Shown: positions 1 through 11,360 of the stretch, piece by piece | Position numbering within the stretch: position 1 is the first letter of the stretch | Layout: every line of letters starts with the position of its first letter | From: Aradus depressus | Lineage: Eukaryota > Arthropoda > Insecta > Hemiptera > Aradidae | Assembly (NCBI GenBank): GCA_963662175.1 | Contig: OY759224.1 | Span: 10,280,550 to 10,344,549 of the forward strand | Reading direction: 5' to 3' | Length of the DNA: 64,000 nt | Position numbers and translations under genes: made by a program | Notes under the pieces: model-generated | Told to the model about the DNA's origin: nothing | What the model saw: only the letters and a program-made list of their open reading frames with translations | Database searches by the model: none

Positions 1-180
1 ACTACCAGAGCGTTCTTTCGTCACTCTGGTGGACATGAGCCCGACTCTTCTATGTGAGTTCTAAATTTTGCCTACCCTAAATTTTTTATTAACCTAGGGC
101 AGGGGTCTTTAACGAGTACCTGACATCGTACAGGCTCTGGACCATCGCTTAACGTCCCTTCCGGCGTGCTCAAGTTTCAT
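1..180 (-). mobile_element. tRNA-derived SINE, tail part, cut by window start
   Basis: The sequence matches the body and tail of the SINE seen whole at 4575-4915, in reverse orientation. Shared blocks include the ACTACCAGAGCG block, the GTGGACATGAGCCCGACTC block and the TCTTTAACGAGTACCTGACA block. The tRNA-like head is missing; similarity fades near 180. The window starts inside the element. Confidence 0.85.
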
Positions 181-2242
181 ATTCAAAATATGAAAAAGAA
201 AAAAAATATATATTACAGTATTTTGTTTCGAATATTTAGAAAAAAATTAACTACTTTTAAACACTGACATACATAATTAAAAAAATAAATAAATAAAAGT
301 TCGGCTTAATTTGAGAAAATACGGTGGTAAATAAAAAAATGAGCCATTATCTTAAATATGGCGCTCAGAATGAAATTTTCGCATGATGATGATAATTGAT
401 TGTATAAATACATCAATTTTGAATACGCTTTATTTTATGTATATACATAAGTATGTATATATATATATATATATATATATAGATTCCTTATATAGAAATG
501 TAGAATATAGTATATAAGAAAAAAAATAAATTTAATATTTAAGATTGTGGCTCTAATGTGTGAGATTGGCTCTGAATGCTATTCTTTTGTACCAGCAAAC
601 AAACAAATTAATAAAACAAAAAAATAAGATATGAAATTTTCTACATTTTAAAATTTACATAATATTGTTACACGTTATTTATATATTTATTTAAATAAAA
701 AAACTTATTTGTAGGAAAATATATTCTAAAATATGGTGCATTTGTGGATTTTTTTTTTTTTTTTCTTTTTGTACATTTTTAATTTTTTTTATTTTAATTT
801 TTATTTAATAATAGTAGTTGTAAAAAAAACACTTTTGGTGTTATAGATTGTATATAAATTGTAGCATCAGTTAAACTTTCAAATAAAATAAACGATGCTC
901 TTAAATTTCAAATTGTATTAATATATTGTCACAGGTTCTACATTTTGATTTTTTTTTAATCCCTTCATTTTTCAGATATCAGATCCTTTTACTCTTCTAT
1001 TATTTTTTTTTTTATTTATTATTATTATTATTGTTTTCAAATGTTCATTTCATTTTCATGTATGAATGAAAGTAAAATGGATATAACAACGAAAAGGCAA
1101 TATTTTAATGAATAAATAGGCCTAGACGTAGTAGGAATATATGACTTGAAACTATCATTTTAGATACATCGGTCTTTTATTTACGTTAATATATAATAAA
1201 TTTTAAATAAATATAAAAGAAATTTATCAATTCCAACCCTCCCACCTCCATACTCCTTCATGTCACATTTATTCAGAGAATGTATTAAAGATACAACTCT
1301 GTTGCTGGGGTGCAACAACCTGCATCTATGATGATACATATAGATATGGTGGCGTGTGAGAGGAAGGCCACCCAGTGGTAGGTCTTCGGGACGAAAATTT
1401 GAACATTTACCTGAATTATTAGGATACTGAAAATAAGAAAAAATATACATATTTAATAAATAAATTAAAAGAAAAAAGGAATTGAAAGACAATTTTGACA
1501 GATAGGTAGTAAGAGAGATTTATGGAATATTGAAAAATATTATTAACGAATATGATTCAAGTTGGCAATGAGTCGCAGTGCCATCTTCTCTTCAACCTTC
1601 ATGGGGGTTATGTATTAAGTGTGAAGATAATGTACGTATTTCTGGGTTTGTATTTGAAATGAAAATAAATTTTATTATTCTGGGACCGAGGTCCCCTAAG
1701 AATAAATACATACAGAGAGTGATGAAAATGAAATATAGTATCAGAACAAAGAAATAAAAAGATAGGTAAATAAAAATTAGTGCTACATTGGAGAAAAACT
1801 ATACAACTAAAAAATAGATGAACAGGAAATAAAAAAAACAGGAAAAAACATAAAATTAACAACTTCAATATGATGAAACAAAATAAATAAAAGTATCTAC
1901 AAAAATAAAAGAGAATAAGAAAAAAAGCAAATCCATACAACTAAGAAAGAGATAAAATTGATAATATAAATATAAATCGACCGAGCGTAGTACTATGATG
2001 GTTGATTAAAAAAGAGAAGGAAGGATGCCCAGCCAAGGTTAAAAATAAAATTAATTTAGAAAGAAGAAAATAAGATAAGATAAAAAATAAATAAATGCAT
2101 AATAAAAATATATTCATGTGTAAATGAGACAATGAGACAAAAATCAATATTATTGATTATGAACGAATAATTTAGAAAATATGATAAAAAAATATAATAA
2201 AACTAGAGAATGACAAAGACAAGAAAGAGATAGAAAAAAAAA
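181..2242. other. AT-rich stretch with no supported gene
   Basis: Only short ORFs of low complexity occur here. A TA microsatellite lies near 453-480 and several poly(T)/poly(A) runs follow. A run of 17 G occurs just past the end, at 2243-2259. I see no transposon signature or coding domain. Confidence 0.5.
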
Positions 2243-2309
2243 GGGGGGGGGGGGGGGGGAAGTAATTTGAACGATTAGATAATCAAGGTTGACGAATTAG
2301 AGAATACGG

Positions 2310-2640
2310 GGGTCAAAGAGGAGTGGATTGTTTGGTGAAGAGGAATTGGAATAGTGAGGATTTGAAGGAAGCCACGGAAGGAGAGTGACGGATTGGGGGA
2401 GGCAGGGAGTTGTAGAGAGAGGAGGCCGAGGAGCGATGGGAGGGGATGAAGAGGTCTGAAGGACGGGATCTAGTGTGCCTCTGGTGAACCGAGGACTGGA
2501 ATTGAAACATTTGGTAGAGGTAGTAGGGTTCTTGGGATTTAAGCATTAGGAAGAGGAAGGAGCCTAGGAGGTAGTTTCGGCAGTAGGAGGGAGGGTTTGA
2601 GCCATTTCAACTCGGAGTACCAGGGCGAAATATGAGCGTC
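2310..2640 (-). pseudogene. LINE reverse transcriptase C-terminal remnant
   Basis: The minus strand encodes about 77 residues (2546 to 2313) with the pattern EPYYLYQMFQFQ, then HQRHTRSRPSDLFIPSHRSS, then SLPPPIRHSPSVASFKSSL. Non-LTR reverse transcriptases commonly end with this arrangement: a tyrosine/leucine-rich helix, a basic 'TRS...L..P.HR' stretch, 'NSLP..IR.SPS...FK'. Nothing of the catalytic core is present, and the frame upstream of 2546 is broken, so this is a 5'-truncated dead copy. The clade (CR1/Jockey-like) cannot be fixed from so little sequence. The match is by eye, not by search. Confidence 0.5.
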
Positions 2641-2898
2641 TCTAGGGACATCGAAAACAAATCTGACATGAGCGTTCAGGATTCGCTGTATTTGTGTAGT
2701 TTGCTAAAATAAAACCGTATGTAGTTTGTATTGTTTTGGGTACTGTGTATTAGTTGTCAGATCGTTATGAAGTTTATGTATCGTGGGCACTGTGTTATCA
2801 GTCTGAGTGTTTTTGGCTAAGCGTAATAAAATATATATATATAAATTGAAAGTTTTTTGTTTCGGTTTATTTTTTCTTAGTTTTTTGTTACTCCTAGA

Positions 2899-3000
2899 CT
2901 TTAACAAGGTCATATCGCCTTCTACCAGAGCGCTCTTTCGTCACTCTGGTGGACATGAACCCGGCTATACTAAGAGTCCTTTTTGCCTAACCAGATTCAA
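2899..3000 (-). mobile_element. SINE fragment (tail half)
   Basis: This carries the tail blocks of the SINE family (CAAGGTCATATCGCC, CCAGAGCGCTCTTTCGTCAC, GTGGACATGAACCCGG). It ends abruptly. It faces a second SINE tail at 3245-3398 in the opposite orientation. Confidence 0.75.
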
Positions 3001-3244
3001 TGAATATCTTAAGGCCGGGTTTCTTATTATTTTGATCCCACAGATTGTAATTTTTGCTCTACCACAATTTTTCAATTATTTTTAATGAAATTTAATTTGT
3101 ACCTCTAAAGTAGGTACCAAATGTATGAAATTTTCAGAATAAGATAAATAATTTTTCCATAAAATTAGCTCTCTTATGAAGGCACCAGTAGCATGTCGGT
3201 CGACCTTCACCATGCTATCTTTTGTTAAATTATTGTCTCAGGTC

Positions 3245-3398
3245 TCTACGATCTCAGGTATTCGTAAAAAACCCCTATCCTAGGTGAATAAACCTGGGTC
3301 AAGCAGAATCTAGGAGTCTCGGAGTAGAGTCGGCCTCAGAGCGCTCTGGTAGTAGGCGATATGACCTTGTAGTTAAAGCCCGGGCATGAATTACTCAT
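3245..3398 (+). mobile_element. SINE fragment (tail half), inverted relative to 2899-3000
   Basis: The body and tail of the SINE are recognisable from the CTCAGGTATTCGT block to TAAAGCCCGGGCATGA. Two small internal deletions have removed the ATGTCCACC region. The head is absent. Confidence 0.75.
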
Positions 3399-4236
3399 TT
3401 AAACATTCTTCAGGTTATTACATGAAGCAACAGTTGCGGCTGTTATTAGAGAAAAAAAAAATAATCCCGAAAAAAACTTCTTGGCTCTGAGAATTGGCTG
3501 GGATTCGGAAACATGAGATTGTACAACGTGGAACCCGACTATCGTATATTATTTTATTATTATCGTAAACCCTGACTGGTTTAACCTGATTATTCCTGTC
3601 ACGGATGCGCTTGGTTCATCAAAAGGTGAAATATTGGGAATAGCGAATTTTAATATCTGAAGTATCAGAAAGCATTTCTGAAAACTTTAATAATACAGAG
3701 AAGAGATTGGGTTTAGAGATCGGGACATTTCGGCGCGGTCACATTTCAGTGCCGAGATGTTATTCTTACATAGTCAAACCCATTTTTTAAAATTTTTTAT
3801 TTATAGCTTCAGTTTAAGGAAGCATTGTATCCGTGTGAAAAACGACGTTTAACGGATTTTCACTTTCTGACTACTTTTTTACCATTTTCGCGATGTCTGG
3901 TGAAAATCCATGAAATAAAGAGATTAATAGTTTAGTGGGAAAGCGGAAACGTACGAGTGATTCCAGGTTTAGCCTTAACTTCCGAGATCAAAGGAGCCTG
4001 AAAAAAGGCAAGGAGCCAACAAATAGAGAGATTGAAGGTTTCGAGAACTTACATATGAGTTCGGGTGTAGCCTTAAGTTCAGAGATCGAACGACTCTCAA
4101 AAGAGCAAAAACACAAGATAAATTTCCAGATTAAGTATATTGCTAAAAAAACAAAATCAAGATTTTTATATAAAATAATAATATAGTAATATAATTATAA
4201 TAAGATTAAAAATATAATTAAAAAAAAGTAAAAATA
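3399..4236. other. Unclassified stretch with one short ORF
   Basis: An 83-codon plus-strand ORF (3935-4186) encodes a lysine-rich product. Its two halves look like diverged copies of one another at the DNA level (both contain a 'GTAGCCTTAA..TC.GAGATC' type block). I recognise no domain and would not call it a gene without transcript support. Confidence 0.3.
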
Positions 4237-5135
4237 CGAAATAAAGTTGGTCCTAGCTAAAGTAGACGAAATAGAAATATAGGTTGTTCTATCGCAAAAT
4301 GACCGAAATCAGGGCTGGGAATAAGTAAAGATGAGACCTATATTCTAGTTGGTCTTAGCTAAAATAGCCGAAAAAGAAGTATAGAAAATAGGTTGTCCTT
4401 GTCGCCTGATACCTGATATTTTTGAAAAACACATTAATACAGCAATGCCGGTAGATGGACTTCAACCAGATACGTTGAAAAACATAAGTTAAGTTAAAAC
4501 ATATATATTCTGATTGGTCCTCACCAGAATAGCCGAAGAAGAAATATAGAATATAGGCCTCATTCCTGTAATAGAGGGCGCCGGTAGCTCAGTGGTATGC
4601 GTGCTTGACTTCTGAGCTCAAGGTTGTGGGTTCGTAGCCCGACCGAGGCCCTTAGTTTATTTTATCTGTGAGGTAAAATAAACTTAAGCACGCCGTCCTT
4701 CGGATGGGACGTTAAGCGATGGTCCCGAGCCTGTACGATGTCAGGTACTCGTTAAAGACCCCTGCCCTCGGTGAATAAAAATTTAGGGTTGGCAAAATTT
4801 AGGACTCCCACAGTAGAGTCGGGCTCATGTCCACCAGTGACGATAGAGCGCTCTGGTAGTAGGCGATATGACCTCGTAGTTAAAGCCCGGGCATGAGTCA
4901 TAAAACCTAACCTAACCTCATTCCTGTAATAGTGCACTATAATAATATAATAATATAGGTAGTAATAATAAGATTCAAAATATAATAAGAAAAAAGTAAA
5001 GATTCAAAATATAGTTGGTCCCAGCTAAAGTAGACGAAGTATAGAATATAAATGGTCCTTATGGCACCGGTACCTGATATTGTATGAAAATAACGTTATT
5101 ACAGCAATGTCGGTAGATAGACTTCAACCAGATGA
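4237..5135 (+). repeat. Diverged interspersed repeat: 'GGTCC..GCTAAA..AG.CGAA' blocks
   Basis: Blocks reading roughly 'TTGGTCC.AGCTAAAGTAGACGAA.TATAGAATATA' followed by 'CCTGATATT..ATTACAGCAATG.CGGTAGAT.GACTTCAACCAGAT' occur at about 4237-4480, 4510-4570 and 5000-5135. Echoes are at 6330-6390 and 6985-7050, and a clear copy lies inside the Helitron at 39740-39860. The middle of this interval is interrupted by the SINE at 4575-4915. No coding potential; class unknown. Confidence 0.5.
4575..4915 (+). mobile_element. Full-length tRNA-derived SINE with 17-bp target duplication
   Basis: The 341-bp insertion is flanked by the direct repeat CCTCATTCCTGTAATAG (4558-4574 and 4916-4932). The head has a pol III box A (TAGCTCAGTGG) and a box B-like GGTTCGTAGCC, the mark of a tRNA-derived SINE. 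A unique body follows and the tail ends in CCTAACC repeats rather than poly(A). This copy is the best reference for the family. Mobilisation by a LINE machinery is known for such SINEs; the partner LINE here is unknown. Confidence 0.93.
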
Positions 5136-5390
5136 GTAAAAGATAAAAAATATAATAATGTAGTAACATAACTACTTAACAGTTTTTGCAGAGATATTGT
5201 GAAACAGTTAATAAAAAATGAAGAAAAAACGGAAGTTTTTTCAAAAATATTGTCTATTTCACTACTTTCAGTATTGCTACCATCTTCAGCCACGACTTAA
5301 ATACTAAATGGAAGTTCAACCAGTTTACAATCCAAACTTCAGCCCCATGGGGTTTTTCCTGTCCCTCCTGTACAGTTATATCTTAAAATA

Positions 5391-6460
5391 TAACTGAGTT
5401 TCTTATACAGATATGCCTGACTCAGCTCAGTTTTTGCAAACAGCAGAATGTATTGCACACCTATGACTAACCTGAATATATTTATCTTTACTTTTTTCAA
5501 TTATATTTGATATCTTATTATTATATTGCTAATTTATTATAAAAAATAAAGAAAAAACTAATATTTAAAAAAAAAATAGTCTATTTCATAAAATATATAT
5601 AATATGGGAGTACTTTCGGTATTGCTACCATCTTCAGCCACGACTTAAATACTAAATGGAAGTTCAACCAGTTTACAATCCAAACTTCAGCCCCACGGGG
5701 TTTCTCCTTTCCCTCCTGTAGTTAGTTATGTCTTAAAATATGGAAAACATTAAAAATAAAATTTTGTCTCAAATTGAAATCTTAATAATAAAATAAAAAT
5801 TTTGAAATACCATGTGCTGATTAAAATATAAATATATATGCATAGATGAAATAAATCAAATATGACAATAATAAATATATGAATAAAAATAAAAAATATA
5901 TAAAATTACATAAAATAAAGATACATAGGTTTTGAGAACTTTTTTTAAAATCTTTATTCATATATTTATTATTGTCATACTTGATTTATTTCATATAACT
6001 ATGCATATATATTTGTATTTTAATCAGCACATACTATTTCAAAATTTTTATTTTATTAAGATTTCAATTTGAGACGAAATTTTATTTTTAATGTTTCCAT
6101 ATTTTAAGACATAACTACAGGAGGGACAGGAAAAACCCCGTGGGGCTGAAGTTTGTATTGTAAACTGGTTGAACTTCCATTTAGTATTTAAGTCGTGGCT
6201 GAAGATGGTAGCAATACCGAAAGTATTCCCATATTATATATATTTTATGAAATAGACTATTTTTTTAAAAAATATTAGTTTTTTCTTTATTTTTTATAAT
6301 AATAAGATATCAAATATAATTGAAAAAAGTAAAGATAAATATATTCAGTTTAGTCATAGCTAAGATAGTCAATATAGAAATACTAGGTGTGCAATACATT
6401 CTGTTGTTTGCAAAAACTGAGCTGAGTCAGGCTCATTTATCTATATAAAAAACTCAGTTA
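5391..6460. repeat. 1.07-kb imperfect palindrome (foldback)
   Basis: The left arm (5391-5888) and right arm (5951-6460) are inverted copies. The outermost parts read TAACTGAGTT and AACTCAGTTA. Inner landmarks such as CAGCCCCACGGGG / CCCCGTGGGGCTG and GCTGACTCAG-like blocks mirror each other. The spacer is about 60 bp. A third, direct partial copy of an arm lies at 5252-5390. No transposase is visible. It may be a foldback transposon or a head-to-head duplication. Confidence 0.85.
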
Positions 6461-7930
6461 ATGTTTTAATAATAATTATTAAAATATACTGATAATTATT
6501 ATCAGTAACTTTTCACCTTGTATGTTCTTTATGAATATATTAATACTTTAAATAGATTTCAATTGAATTCAATGGATTTTTTCTAGCCTTTTTGTAGACA
6601 ACAACAGCTGTGACTATTTTTATTGAAAAAAAAGTCGAAGTTTGTACGTTACAACACTGAAAAAAAGGCTCAAAAAAAGTGATGTCCGATGGTAAACCGA
6701 AAAGGGCTTCGCCCGAATTCTTACATTTGAAATAGAAAAATTCTATTTTGCGCAAGAACTTTGTCTCTCAATCGATTTTAATGGGGATTTCGTTTTTATG
6801 TGATTATTTCTCCGTGGTATGTTCGATTTCAGATTTTTTTTTAGTAGTAAACCATCGTCACCGTGTCCACTACCATCGTGGCAAATTTCAATGTGATCGG
6901 TAAAGGGGTTTAGGAGGAGTACGAGTACAACGAAATACATGAGTCGCCTAAGAAAGAGTTTCGTAAACTCAGCTCAATAAAATATATAAATGTGGTCCTT
7001 ATGGCTGAATGATATAGAAATGATAAATATATATTGGTTGGTTCTAAAATACTTCCTTATAAAAATAAATCAAAAGCAATAATGGTCTTAAGACAAAGCC
7101 TTGATGTACTCCAATCACTATGTTATTTGGTCTCAGCATGTCTAGACTGAATGAGTTTATCTCCAGCCTTACATTTTCCATTCTGTTGTATCCTTGTCTC
7201 TGTTTCGCTTTTTCATTTACACAAGATAGTACCTCTCCAGACTTCAGCTCCAGAAAACAGAACAATCAATTTAGAGTTCCAAGACATCAGCCTTAATCAA
7301 CGCCAAGCCTCAACAAGTCTAGTCAATGGAAAAGCAAATTTACTTCCAGTCAAACCCAACTTAATCTAATTGTTACTTCTTTACAAGCTTCAAAAGCCAC
7401 TCAACTGAAGGCTTTAGTCTGTAATTAGTTAGCTTTCTGGGTATGTTGGATTACTTTATTGAATGTTGTTTGTTGTACTAACAAGAAAATTACCGGAATA
7501 TGTTCCCCACTAACAATTAAGAGAATTCTCGATACATTCATTGTTAGAATTTTTGAGTTGAGCCCTTCTCTGATCCCCATTTCCCTTCAGACAATAAGTG
7601 CTGTCCTTTTGTTATATTTAAAGGGAAAATTTGATGTCGATGCATTCATTACAATGGAGTTCAAAGACAAAAAATAAAATAATACTTAATAATAATGTCA
7701 AGATTGGGTAAATGATAATATAATAAACATTATAAACAAACAAAATACAGGATCTGTGCATGGATGTTCCACGATTTATTAGGTTATACGTTTGTGTCAT
7801 GTTCTAATTGGTATTCTGTGTAAAAAAAAAATTGTTCAACAAAAATAATGCATTTGGTGTACAGATGAAACGAAACTTTGAAGAAAACATTAAAGTATGT
7901 CTTTAGAGGTCAAAACGCTTGAAAAAAACC
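6461..7930. other. Unclassified stretch, no supported gene
   Basis: Short ORFs on both strands have no recognisable domain. The part at 7500-7670 resembles the interior of the CTTCCCC repeat family (blocks like GATACATTCATT, TTTTTGAGTTGAGCCC, CCCCATTTCCCTT). The 6560-6940 part looks like old repeat sequence but I cannot name it. Confidence 0.4.
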
Positions 7931-8150
7931 TTGAGCACGCCGTCCTTCGGATGGGACGTTAAGCAATGGTCCCGAGGCCGTGCGATGTCAGATACTCGTT
8001 TAAGACCCCTATCCCTTGGTGAACAAAGAAGATATAGGTAACATTTAACACTCCCAATGTAGAGTCGGGCTTATGCCCACCAGAGCGACGAAAGAGCACT
8101 TTGGTAGTAGGCGATATGACCTTGTAGTTAAAGCCGCCCTGGACTTATGC
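7931..8150 (+). mobile_element. SINE fragment without head
   Basis: The body and tail of the SINE run from GAGCACGCCGTCCTTCGG to the TATGACCTTGTAGTTAAAGCC block. The tRNA-like head and the CCTAA tail are missing, so it is an old truncated copy. Confidence 0.8.
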
Positions 8151-8227
8151 CCTATAAGTCCCAATAACTAACTACACTAAAACACAAGAAAACAAATATA
8201 TCTACAAAATAATAGTTAGGTATTGTG

Positions 8228-8507
8228 GTGACTCATGCCTGGGCTTTAGTTACTACTATATATCGCCTACTACCAGAGCGCTCTTTCTTCGTCTGGTACT
8301 CTACAATGAGAGTCCTAAATTTTGGTTTATTTACCGTGGGTACAAGTCTGTAAAGAGTACCTGAACTTGTTCAGGCTCGGGATCATCGCTTAACGTCCCA
8401 TTCGCAGGATGACGTTCTCCTCCCAGACAAAAAAAAACCTAAAGGCCTCGGCCGGGTTTCGAACCCACGATCTTGAGCTCAGTAAGCAAGCAAGCAACTC
8501 CTGGCGA
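8228..8507 (-). mobile_element. Diverged SINE, near full length
   Basis: From GACTCATGCCTGGGC to a box B equivalent (GGGTTTCGAACCCACG) and the start of the head, all in reverse orientation. An internal deletion removed the GTGGACATG block. The head end is scrambled (CAAGCAACTCCTGGCG). No target duplication found. Confidence 0.8.
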
Positions 8508-8524
8508 CAATGAGGGAAGAGACT

Positions 8525-8660
8525 GGTCACCACCAGAGCTATCTCGGCCAGCACCACCTCAACCTTCGGGGAGGATCATCTGAATGGAAATGTGATGACA
8601 AGGATCGAGAAATGTGATTGTCATGAAAGGAAAGATTGGAGTGAAACTTTGAGAAGCGGG
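8525..8660 (-). pseudogene. Jockey-like LINE reverse transcriptase C-terminal fragment
   Basis: The minus strand reads FIKSRFSKFHSNLSFHDN, then SRSLSSHFHSDDPPRRLRW, then CWPR. Jockey-type reverse transcriptases typically finish with 'Y.RF.SNL..H.NPL...L......PPRRLRR.WPRD', so this is a tail fragment. Nothing upstream survives. It abuts the head of the SINE at 8228-8507. A related piece of the same protein region appears at 44170-44320. Confidence 0.55.
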
Positions 8661-9152
8661 ACTTAATAAATTCGGTGAGAAAATGAACTTGAAGGTGAAA
8701 CTTTGGAAATAAAGTAGGCAAACATATTTTAAACATTAATTACTACTTCAGATAATTTCTCTCTATTATTCGCTGATGTTTGATTAAGGAGAAATTTAAT
8801 TTGTGTATTCGTCAAATAATTTAATTGTTCGTTTATTTTTTTAACTCATGCTTGAGTTTTAACAATGAGATCTAATTAGCTTTGAATATAAATAAACCCA
8901 AAGCAAACCGAAATGTCATTGGAAAAGCAAATTGTATTACATAACACTTATATTTGTTTTAAGAATTCCAAATTAAAACGGACTTTATTAAATAGTAATA
9001 AATGTGTACTAGCTATTTCATATGGAAGTTTTAGGTAGGTAATAATAGTATTGTTTATTTCTGTTAAATCAAAACATGATAATAGGATACTTTCATAGGA
9101 ATGTATACGTTAAGATAGATTAGATACCTACATAAACAGTTAATAAATCTTA

Positions 9153-9726
9153 AGGGGCCCTCACACTGGCAAAAAGTTTGCACAAAAATTTGAAGATGTC
9201 GGTTTTGTGCAAAAATATTGAGAGTGTGAGGACAAATATTGTGCAAAAAAGGGGTATTCAATATTTTGTGGGGCGTTCAAAAGTTTTCTGAAAGTTTAGA
9301 AAATTTTTGCGGACCTGTCAATATTTTGTAGCATGAGAGCGCAGTGTGAGGAAATTTTGATAAAGTGTAGGTTGCAAGCTCAGTTCGCGAAGTAGGTTAC
9401 GATGACCATGGGTCGGTCGCTTCTTCAAATAATTCCTGAGCCACACTCTTTTCTTCTTATTATTTAAAGACTCCTTCAACACTGCACACAATACAACTAC
9501 GCTACTTTCAACCTCCGGATTTGCCCTGGGCAAAGAAACGTATGCGGCTATGGCTGAGTACAACGCGATGCGCCGTACTTCCATCATACATGTTTAGTCG
9601 ACACTCAAATTTTGTGCAATATTTGTGTGTAGTGTGAGGGGTCCACGACCATTCAGTATTTTGTACAAAAAAAAGTTCAATATATGTGCTCAAAATTTCG
9701 AAATGTTTGCCAGTGTGAGGGCCCCT
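9153..9726. mobile_element. PIF/Harbinger-type deletion derivative with TTA duplications
   Basis: The ends are inverted repeats beginning AGGGGCCCTCACACTGGCA, and the element is flanked by TTA on both sides (9150-9152 and 9727-9729). A 3-bp TTA duplication is the hallmark of PIF/Harbinger. Subterminal repeats of a TTTGTGCAAAA type recur on both arms. A transposase N-terminal remnant lies inside on the minus strand. At 574 bp it cannot encode a transposase plus the Myb-like partner that these elements need, so it is non-autonomous. Confidence 0.8.
9318..9587 (-). pseudogene. PIF/Harbinger transposase N-terminal remnant
   Basis: The 89-codon frame contains KKRVWLRNYLKKR followed by HGHRNLLRELSLQ. 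PIF/Harbinger (DDE_Tnp_4) transposases start their conserved part with a tryptophan- and arginine-rich 'R.WW...L..R...G....LL.EL' segment. No DDE catalytic residues are present, because the rest of the gene is deleted. The position inside the TTA-flanked element supports the call. Confidence 0.6.
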
Positions 9727-9899
9727 TTAGAATCGGATAAACATAGGATCAATAATAACAATAATAATATATTAAAAAAAATCATCGATACTTCCCCAGC
9801 ACGATTTAATCAATTAAGTTATTGCTCTCCCTCCAAAACCAATCAAACGTTTGTGCTAAAAATTAGCAGTTGATTTGGATTCTCACACTAAATTTTGTG

Positions 9900-10745
9900 T
9901 CCAAACTTTCAGTATATCGGCAATTATTAGGTTTTTTAAATCGAGCTCTCTCCACTGATCCTTCTCTTCCTTTGACCGATTTTGTGGAAAATTAATAGTT
10001 GCCGTCATTATGTTATATTTGAATGTAAAATTTTATGTCAAAGCACTCAATACAATGACAGGTAAAAAAGTTTTTATGTTGAGCCTCTCACGTAATCCCC
10101 CCAACCGATTTAGTTGAAATTTAATATGTGTCTTTCACATAGGATTCAGGATACACATATAAAATTTCGTGTCGATAAATTAATTCTATCGGGAGTTATC
10201 GTGTTCACACACACACATACAGACAGAAATTTTATTTCCGTAGCTACGCGAAGTGTAGGGGAAGTTGTGTAATCGGTCAAAAATCCGATGTCGAATTTTC
10301 AACGGAATTTCAGATTTTTCCGTCTGTCTGTGTGTCCGTGGACACGATAACTCCCGATAGAATGAATGTATCGACATGAAATTGTATATGTGAACCCAAA
10401 ACCCTCTAATGACGACACCCATTCATTTTCAGTAAAATCGACGAATGGGAAAAGGTGGATAATGGGGGAGGCTTAGCACAAAAACTCTAATAACTATCGA
10501 TAGTATAAATGTATCGACACAAAATTTAGTATAATGATTTAGGAGATCCTATGTAAGTCAACTATCGAATATTAGCTCAAACGATCGACTGGTTTTTGAG
10601 GGAGAGTAAAATGTTTATTGTTTAATTTTTTTCTGAGAAAGTACATTGACGATTTTTTTTTCTCCATTTTTGGAATCTAGAAGTCGGAAAAAATTAAATT
10701 CCGCTTACATAACTTCCCCTATACCTCGTAAAGCTGGGGATTGTA
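9900..10745. repeat. CTTCCCC-palindrome repeat family, two joined copies
   Basis: Family landmarks: GATAACTCCCGATAGAATG (10328-10346, echoed near 10490), GGGGAAGTTGTGTAATCGGTC (from 10258) and, at the far end, ACATAACTTCCCCTATAC (from 10708). A CACACACA..CAGACAGA purine-pyrimidine stretch marks the middle. Copies appear in both orientations, joined near 10240-10330. There is no coding sequence. Confidence 0.65.
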
Positions 10746-11042
10746 AAATTGTAACATGGTTTTGATCAATCAACAGGTTATGTTGTGTGGGTAGAGTATT
10801 TGAGGTGCGGTAGCCGGGCCGCCAGCTAGCTGGTACCTTATCGATCCATCCCTCAACCCGCCCACGGTAAAACTAACAACCATCTTGTGCAGTATTTATC
10901 GCGGTTCTGGTATATATACATTCTGTTCAACGTTTTAATTCGCTTGCATTTACACAGAGAAAAGTAAATAAATAAAATTAAATACTGAATGTAATTGCTG
11001 TGTAAGATACTAACAAAATTTACATAAATGTACAATAAAACC

Positions 11043-11356
11043 GAGGGCGCCGGTAGCTCAGTGGTATGCGTGCTTGCCTTCTGAGCTCAAGAACATGGGT
11101 TGGAAACACAACCGAGGTTCTTAGTTTATTTTCTCTGGGAGGTAAAATAAACTTAAGCACGCCGTCCTTCGGACGGTCTCGAGTCTATACGATGTCAGGT
11201 ACTCGTTAAAGACCCCTGCCCTAAGTGAATAAAAATTTAGGGTAGGCAAAATTTAGGACTCCCACAGTTGAGTCGGGCTCAAGTCTACCAGAGTGATGAA
11301 AGAGCGCTCTGGTAGTAGGCGATATGACCCGGGCATGAGTCATAAAACCTAACCTA
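11043..11356 (+). mobile_element. SINE, full head and tail, small internal deletion
   Basis: The head GGGCGCCGGTAGCTCAGTGG is intact. The box B region is mutated (GGTTGGAAACACAACC). The tail ends ACCTAACCTAATC. A clear target duplication was not found. About 25 bp around the GATGGGACGTTAAGCG block are lost. Confidence 0.88.
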
Positions 11357-11360
11357 ATCT

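Noticed and set aside
4575..4650. tRNA gene
   Set aside because: Box A and a box-B-like sequence are there, but the arms do not fold into a proper cloverleaf and the same head recurs as part of a 340-bp SINE with target duplications.
4896..4915. Interstitial telomere
   Set aside because: Only two to three CCTAA units occur, always at SINE tails; this is a SINE feature, not a telomeric array.
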